Positions 58,622 through 64,000 of a DNA stretch of 64,000 nt are shown here, piece by piece. The translations under genes were made by a program, and so were the position numbers. How positions within the stretch are numbered: position 1 is the first letter of the stretch; the number at the start of each line of letters is the position of its first letter. This DNA is from Channallabes apus (lineage: Eukaryota; Chordata; Actinopteri; Siluriformes; Clariidae). The stretch spans positions 30,773,892 to 30,837,891 of the forward strand of contig CM060109.1 of the NCBI GenBank assembly GCA_030522415.1, given 5' to 3'. The notes under the pieces are model-generated. The model had not been told where the DNA came from. It worked only from the letters and a program-made list of their open reading frames with translations, and made no database searches.

Positions 58622-58660
58622 AGTGACGTCATCGACTAGCACAACCATATATATACCGGA
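58622..58660. promoter_or_regulatory. CRE and TATA-like motifs inside hAT MITE
   Basis: GAGTGACGTCATCG (perfect CRE) is followed about 20 bp later by ACCATATATATACC. Like the hAT at 41679-42714, the element carries a promoter-like core. Activity unknown. Confidence 0.35.
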
Positions 58661-58948
58661 GAGAGACGCGGGAAAGATGAAAGAGGTTGTGATTTTGGCG
58701 TTTTGATATTTGGTTGTTGACTTTGATTATTGCTTTGTCCCTTTGGTTTGGTTGGTCTTTGTATATATTTGTAGATAATTTCATTGTTTTTGGTTTAGGG
58801 AGTCTGGGAAGGTACATGTATTTTTGTTTGTGTGTGTTTTTTGTTTTTTTTGTGCAGATAATCTAGCTACTAAATATAAATACCATTTTATACAATTTTA
58901 TTATTTTGGCCTGGGTCCATCCTGAATCTGATCCTCCTCATCCTCCTG

Positions 58949-58974
58949 GTGTGTGTGTGTGTGTGTGTGTGTGT
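58949..58974. repeat. (GT)n microsatellite
   Basis: Thirteen GT units within the hAT MITE. Confidence 0.95.
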
Positions 58975-60800
58975 ATACAAACCTCATAATGATTGGATCT
59001 AGTTCTTTCTGCCATATACCACCATTTCCATACAGTTTAAAATAGAACATTTTGCTGTATGACCCTAGACTGGGACGTAACACCATATTTAAGTGACCAC
59101 TTTGATTTTCAAGCACAAGAAAGACAACAGCTTTATTATGCAAAGGTGTTCCTTCAGTTATAAACAACTAGTTTGAGATTTATATCTGCTCATCTTTTTT
59201 GAACTACGCTAGAATGCCTCATCCTACCCCCGCTGTTAAAAAAATAAAAATAAAAAAGTAACTCGGTAACTTTTACTCTGAGTAAATTTTTTAATGAGCT
59301 ACTTTTTACTTTTACTTGAGTAGATTTTTGTAATGGTAACTTTACTTGTACTTAAGTAAAATTTCACTGAAGTAACAGTACTTGTACTTGAGTACAAAAT
59401 TTTATTACTCTTTCCACCTCTGCCTAATTATTATTTAATGAGGAGGTTTTACCATTGATAGATTTTTTTCTTCCCTGATGGTAAAAGCAAATTTCAGGAA
59501 AACAATAGTGACATTCATCATGTTCAATTTGGGAAATAGTGGTTCTGGAAGAAGGATCAATCATTTTCACATACGAAATTGGCATCCACAGAGTCCTGAC
59601 CTTAACTCCATTGAAAGTCCTTGGGATTGAGTCCTGTTGGGGATGACTTCGGGGAGTGGTTTAACTCTCCCATTATCAATACAAGATCTTGGCCAAAAAT
59701 CAATGCAACACTAAAGAGTTTTTTCTGAGGAAAACAAATCACCAATTGCTCTGAGAAATTTTAATAATTATGCCTAATGTTTATTTTTCTACCTCCATTT
59801 TCCCATTCTCTTTAAGGGAGCCAATAACTGATTAGAGTGTACTGTTTTCACACTGACAGGTGAGGAAATTCTACATAGGCTGCTCACAAAAAGTATTTTC
59901 TTATTTTGAAAAATGCATGGTATTAAGATGTCACTCACAAGAGTTTTTTTTTTAGAATGGTTTAGGGTCTAAAGTAATTTCCCAGAAACATACGTTGCAT
60001 CCAGCTGTGCAGATATATGTTCTGAAGCTGAAATTCGGGTTCTGTGCCTGCTTCATTTTCACACATAGGCAGGAATCATCCCTTACTAGTTTTTCCTTAT
60101 ATTAGTCTACAAGTTCTTCTGTGCTTCAGGGCACATCTATAGCTGATAGTTCAAAGAGACACAATTCTAACTGTTAATCATATCAAAGGATGCATTAGCT
60201 GACCTTTTTATTCTCTCAAACTGACAATGAAGGTGTGTTTTTGGTGGAAAATGCAAAGGTGTAGAGGAATAAATACAGATACATTTCTAAGAATCTGCAA
60301 TGTGTAAAATTAAATATATACCTATTTACGGTGTGATCCAATGCATATTTAAATTATACAACACTGAGAGTGCATGAATGGTGGTCTATGCTTTTATTGA
60401 CTTGGCTCCAATACCATGTACAACTTACAATTGGACAATAAGCTAACAAAGCATGCTTCAATATAATCTCAGTTAATTAGGCTCTGGGGTCCATCCACCT
60501 AATTTCATTATGAAATTATTGTGCTTAAGCTGCCTCTTGGGCTGTGGCTTGTACTCTTTATGGAGCATATGTTTCCAGCAACCTTGAAATGTCTGTTATA
60601 GTAGATCGATATCTTGTGTGACACCAAGATAAAGAACCGTAAAAGTAGAGCAGATAAAATGATGCTCTGGTTTGTGTAGCCTCAATAGCCATAATGTCTG
60701 CCCATCAGAGCAAAACCTTCTGGCTTTGATGCACTAAACTAAATACAGGACTAGCCATATAACTATGTGAACTAAACAAGCTGTAAAAGGATTAATAACA

Positions 60801-60801
60801 C

Positions 60802-60844
<43 letters not shown>

Positions 60845-60854
60845 AATAATAATA
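60801..60854. repeat. (TTA)n-(TAA)n repeat
   Basis: About 13 ATT units turning into TAA units, giving a small palindromic end. Confidence 0.95.
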
Positions 60855-61573
60855 CCCCTGATATATTTAATGAATAATTGGCCGAGTAAAAATATACATG
60901 TACTGTACATAAGGGGTTTAAATTAATTTCAAATAGGTTTTTCAGAGCACTGAAAGAATATAAGCGCTGTGTGAGATTTCTGTGAAAGGCACAAAGCCTT
61001 CTGAAGTGGGTGAAAAAGGAAAACTCAGGAAGAAAAAGAACAATAAATTAAGTAGGTTTATTTCATTGTATTGTTCATGACAATGTGATCATTTGGTACT
61101 GCTTTGTCATGGTGAGCAGTTTGTCAATCAAGCTACGTAATTAGCTAGATACGTAGTTTTAAAAAAGCTGCAAACTCTGCTTTTTAGTGCTCAATACCAA
61201 GACCAAAAAAAAAAGGCTAAAAGGAATAAAATCAGCAACATTAATGTTTGCCTTGGTCAATTCGGTAAGGTATGAAAATTATAAATAAAATATCCTACAT
61301 TAGTTGCGTGTTACTTTTAAATCTAGCAAATTTTTAACAATAACATAATGCCTTAATCAGTAAGAAACTGATTTAAATGTTATATTTTAGACTTAGCGCT
61401 AACTCCACTGACGGATTAGCAAAGCAAGCTAATTGTCTAGCAAAGTAGACACAATAGACGCAACAACAAATGATGCTACTTCCATGTTTTCAGAAAAACA
61501 GGGGAAGGAAGCACAGTGATCTTTTTTTTTTCTTCTAGTTTTCCTTACATTTTTTTTCTTATACTATAAATAA

Positions 61574-61607
<34 letters not shown>
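61574..61607. repeat. (AAT)n microsatellite
   Basis: About eleven uninterrupted AAT units. Confidence 0.95.
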
Positions 61608-61611
<4 letters not shown>

Positions 61612-62800
61612 TACGCTATTGCTAAATAAGATTGAATAAAGGTATCAGTCAAGCCACCCACCATAATCTGTCGCTTTCCTGCATTTTACCTAATTTGCAT
61701 AGAATTGAAAAAAAGTCAGTTCAAATGTTGCTTGTCGCGCTTGTCACTGGCGGCTGATTCTAAAATCACGGCTGCATGTCAGGGACATATATATAATGTG
61801 AATAGTCCCCTGTTGCTCTGTCACTTGCTAGTATGAATGTATGATTATAAATAGTCAGTCAAGCTGGCAACCAAGCTTTAAGAGCATAGAGATGTTGGAT
61901 ACAGACAGCTAATATACGCTAAGCATGAATAGATCAGATACCCTGTTAACTGTCATTAACATTGGCCATATCGATAAAGAAACAAAAATACTATTTCTGC
62001 ATTACAGAAATAGTCCAAAATAATATTTATAGTCTGCAAATTTATGTGGGTGAATAGAGTTTATACATTTAAATAGAGTTTATACATCCAGGATTACATA
62101 CATACACATAAATTGTAGGTAGATAGATAGATAAATACCTTTAGTGTGAGTGTGCATGTGTGAAATAATGAATTACTGAATCTCTCTATCCATACAAATA
62201 GATGTGCAGGATAGTATCGTGGAGTCCTTCATAATTTTTAAAAGCTTAATATCTTGAGATATTAATATTTGGTTCCCAGGAATAAAACAATGCAATGAAT
62301 CATATAGTTATTTTTTTCCTTTCACTGACACACTTTTCGCATGTCATTAAGTGCCACTGTTCACTAGACGAGCTAACTACGTAAGTACTTATCAGTCCAT
62401 TTTTATTAGTTCTAACAGTCTTGAATTTGTACTGTATTTGCACATATAACATCGTCAGTGCTGTTTCGTATGTCCGTGATAGCAAACCGATCTGAAGAGG
62501 GAGAAGCCAAATTACAATCTGATTACGGCCCCTAAAATGCTGAGGCTGGTCATGGTAAATGGATAATGAGGGGAGCAGTTTCACAGAACACTCTAAGTAC
62601 CCGCTGAGAAGCTAAGACGACACGGACAACCCACGTTATAATTTTTAAAACAGATAAGAGTGTGCAACAGGATGATAATTGGGAGTCTTCAAAAGGGCTG
62701 TGAAGCTTTTGAGATGCATGAATTCAGAAGGAGAGAACAGGAGAAGGAGTCTCACAGGCAGACCATTCAGCTAATCTCTGAAGAGAGTTTTCTGACATTT

Positions 62801-62848
62801 TCATCTGATATGATGAATCATCTAGCGTTCATCTGATATGATGAATAT
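62801..62848. repeat. 18-bp direct repeat
   Basis: TCATCTGATATGATGAAT occurs twice, about 26 bp apart, in otherwise unique intron-like DNA. A recent local duplication or a paired binding site. Confidence 0.8.
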
Positions 62849-63837
62849 GCAGCTTTTAGAAATGTCACATTTTTCTTCTGAATACATGCTGATTAAGTCA
62901 ATTTATATGAGGCTAAATTACACTTAACTGGTGTTTTAGCTAATAATCTGTCAAGGGGTACAATAACTGCAGCAACTTGCTATTAAAAGGCAGGTGCAAA
63001 ACAAGCTACTTTGTAAATTATTTATTTACTGTATTTGATTTTTTCCTATGGACTTCTTACTAAGCCTTAATACAGAGATAATAAGACGAGTGAATGATGC
63101 TGTGCTGTTTGACATGCTGTAGTGAGCACTGTAAAACAAATCTCTATGCAGTGTTTGCAATCTTGTTGACCCAGACCTGTGATGTTAATACTGGGTACAA
63201 GTTGAGAGCAGGATTGTTGCTCACTAAAACAGGAAACAGACACTGACTGCTTTCAGGATCTGCAGCACAGTATAGTGTTGTGTTCTGACAGCACAGAAAA
63301 CTCCCAAAGCATAACTCATGGTTTTTGAATTGTCAGACAAAATGGACATCTTTTTTCCCGTCTCTGCATCCCGATTATAAGACCATTCAAGCTCCTGAAC
63401 CTGTATGCCATGCTGTTAGTGCGGCACAGCACACACACACACACACACTGAAACACATGCAGCTCAAGACCCAGTGTGAGCTCGGTTTGGCTTCAGGCTC
63501 CGCGCATCAACCTGCTGTTTTCTGTTCAAATAACCTCTCTCTCACACACACACACACACGTCTAAACCAGCCGTGCTGTATGGATTTCTACATTGCACAC
63601 GCATATATTTAGAGCTGAATAAAATGCATCTCCATATCTTGCATATCCTGATAAAGTCTGTGATTAGTACAGTGTAAGTAAATCAATAAAAAATCCATTT
63701 GAGCTCTCGCAGGAAACCTGTTAGCCTCCAGAGCATAGTTGGCACGCATAAGCAGCGATATAAGTTGATTATTAATATTAATATTATTATAGTGCGTAAC
63801 ACACAACCCCGCACGCACCCCTCCCGTTGCTTTGCGG

Positions 63838-63846
63838 TCTTACCTT
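63838..63846 (-). other. Splice donor of exon 1
   Basis: AAG|GTAAGA on the minus strand is a near-consensus U2 donor. No matching acceptor joined to a recognisable coding exon was found leftward, so the intron probably extends beyond position 1. Confidence 0.75.
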
Positions 63847-63940
63847 CGTCAGCAGCGGCTGGTCTCGGCGTGTGGCCGTGTGAGGAGAATCCATCCCCGA
63901 GTCCGCACAGGAGCGCCGCGGCGAGCAGCAGCTGGGACAT
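63844..63940 (-). CDS. First coding exon of an unidentified secreted or membrane protein
   Basis: The ATG (63940-63938) has a near-ideal Kozak context, GCCACCATGTC. The exon encodes 32 residues plus one base (phase 1). MSQLLLAAALLCGLGDGFSS is a classic signal peptide with a Leu/Ala core at residues 4-14; a hydrophilic His/Pro/Ala stretch (SHGHTPRPAAADE) follows. It ends GACGAAG followed by the donor GTAAGA (63843-63838). Frames reading past the donor are intronic. A phase-1 first exon holding only a signal peptide is typical of modular receptors and matrix proteins. No identity can be assigned. An LRP1B-type receptor (short MS-LLLA-like leader, very long first intron) is one speculative candidate. 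No further exon was found in the window. Confidence 0.75.
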
Positions 63941-64000
63941 GGTGGCCGAGTGAGCGCTGACGCCGCCGCACTTCACCGCCACTGAAGTCCGAGTGCAGCC

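Larger units (their letters stand above)
58269..59430. mobile_element. hAT MITE 'CAGAGGTGGAAAG' type, perfect TSD
   Basis: Spans 58277-59422 (1146 bp). Duplication CCTAATTA at 58269-58276 and 59423-59430. Termini CAGAGGTAGAAAGTAACG and, inverted, CAGAGGTGGAAAGAGTAATA. Both ends carry many ACTTGAGTA/ACTTAAGTA subterminal repeats. The interior contains TGACGTCA and a CATATATATA stretch (about 58624-58655) resembling a promoter core, and (TG)n at 58949-58974. No transposase. Confidence 0.95.
56660..59838 (+). mobile_element. Tc1-like relic split by two hAT elements
   Basis: Host sequence is at about 56660-57178, 58125-58276 and 59431-59838. The first part encodes a helix-turn-helix (FTGIGFRTVQNLIKTWKESL at about 56895-56960). 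The second carries GGTCAGGTCTAGGCTCAGCA (SGLGSA). The third has GCATCCACAGAGTCCTGACC, then TTAACTCCATTGAAAG (HPQSPDLNSIE), retaining the final catalytic Glu. The pieces join when the two hATs are removed. Broken by stops; same general family as the relics at 17.3, 29.7 and 45.8 kb. Confidence 0.8.
59839..63786. other. Gene-free presumptive intron
   Basis: No coding exon recognised. Contains (ATT)n/(TAA)n at 60801-60854 and (AAT)n at about 61574-61607. 60380-60780 is repeat-free with several ATTA/TAAT-type sites and is a candidate conserved noncoding element. At 62801-62848 a direct repeat TCATCTGATATGATGAAT occurs twice. CA tracts lie near 63430-63447 and 63545-63558, just upstream of the exon. 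Confidence 0.45.
63787..64000 (-). promoter_or_regulatory. CpG-rich start region of a host gene
   Basis: The last about 210 bp are abruptly GC- and CpG-rich (CGCCGCGGCGAGC, CGCCGCCGCAC) compared with the AT-rich DNA to the left, as at vertebrate CpG-island promoters. Coupled with the Kozak start and the splice donor on the minus strand, this marks the 5' end of a gene whose promoter lies beyond 64000. Confidence 0.75.

Noticed and set aside
63683..63982. 99-codon minus-strand frame beginning upstream of the exon ATG
   Set aside because: The upstream start is GTG, and the frame reads through a clear GTAAGA donor; the true coding part is 63940-63844.

Overview
This window is vertebrate nuclear DNA, almost certainly from a teleost fish. 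It is AT-rich and rich in dinucleotide repeats. It is packed with repeat classes typical of ray-finned fish: an L2-type LINE with an esterase-bearing ORF1, Tc1-like transposons, many small hAT derivatives, and tRNA-headed SINEs of the kind common in catfishes and relatives. The species assignment (otophysan, perhaps a catfish) is an inference from repeat flavour only. No prokaryotic genes, CRISPR arrays, LTR retrotransposons or endogenous retroviruses were recognised.

The only host-gene signal is at the right edge. On the minus strand, 63844-63940 is a CpG-rich first coding exon with a strong Kozak start, a signal peptide and a GTAAGA splice donor. Everything to its left (about 63.8 kb) is therefore probably the first intron of that gene, and the repeats described here are intronic.

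Layout. 0.4-5.1 kb: near full-length L2 LINE whose ORF1 and ORF2 share one reading frame, separated by a single UGA. 7.1-8.7 kb: decayed Tc1 pieces cut by a SINE. 10.29-11.84 kb and 38.34-39.96 kb: two closely related Tc1-like transposons in opposite orientation, each disabled by different lesions. 13.78-15.18 kb: hAT derivative. 16.0-18.1 kb: two Tc1 relics, one split by a SINE with clear target-site duplication, the other by an L2 tail. 23.7-25.9 kb: SINE, tRNA-Glu-like pseudogenes and two LINE 3' fragments. 29.7-30.7 kb: Tc1 relic split by a SINE. 31.98-32.42 kb: Tc1 MITE. 33.7 and 41.7 kb: hAT MITEs. 45.8-55.05 kb: one Tc1 relic inflated from about 1.0 kb to 9.2 kb by three primary hAT insertions, two of which contain further hATs, down to four levels; one branch ends in an 861-bp near-perfect palindrome. 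56.7-59.8 kb: another Tc1 relic of the same general family split by two hATs. 59.8-63.8 kb: mostly unique AT-rich sequence, then the exon.

Most hAT boundaries were fixed by reading terminal inverted repeats together with 8-bp target-site duplications on both sides, so the nesting order, and hence the relative insertion ages, can be read directly. No hAT copy seems to keep a full transposase; several keep only a BED zinc-finger N-terminus. The L2, the Tc1 copies and the hATs therefore look immobile by themselves, although some could have been mobilised in trans.
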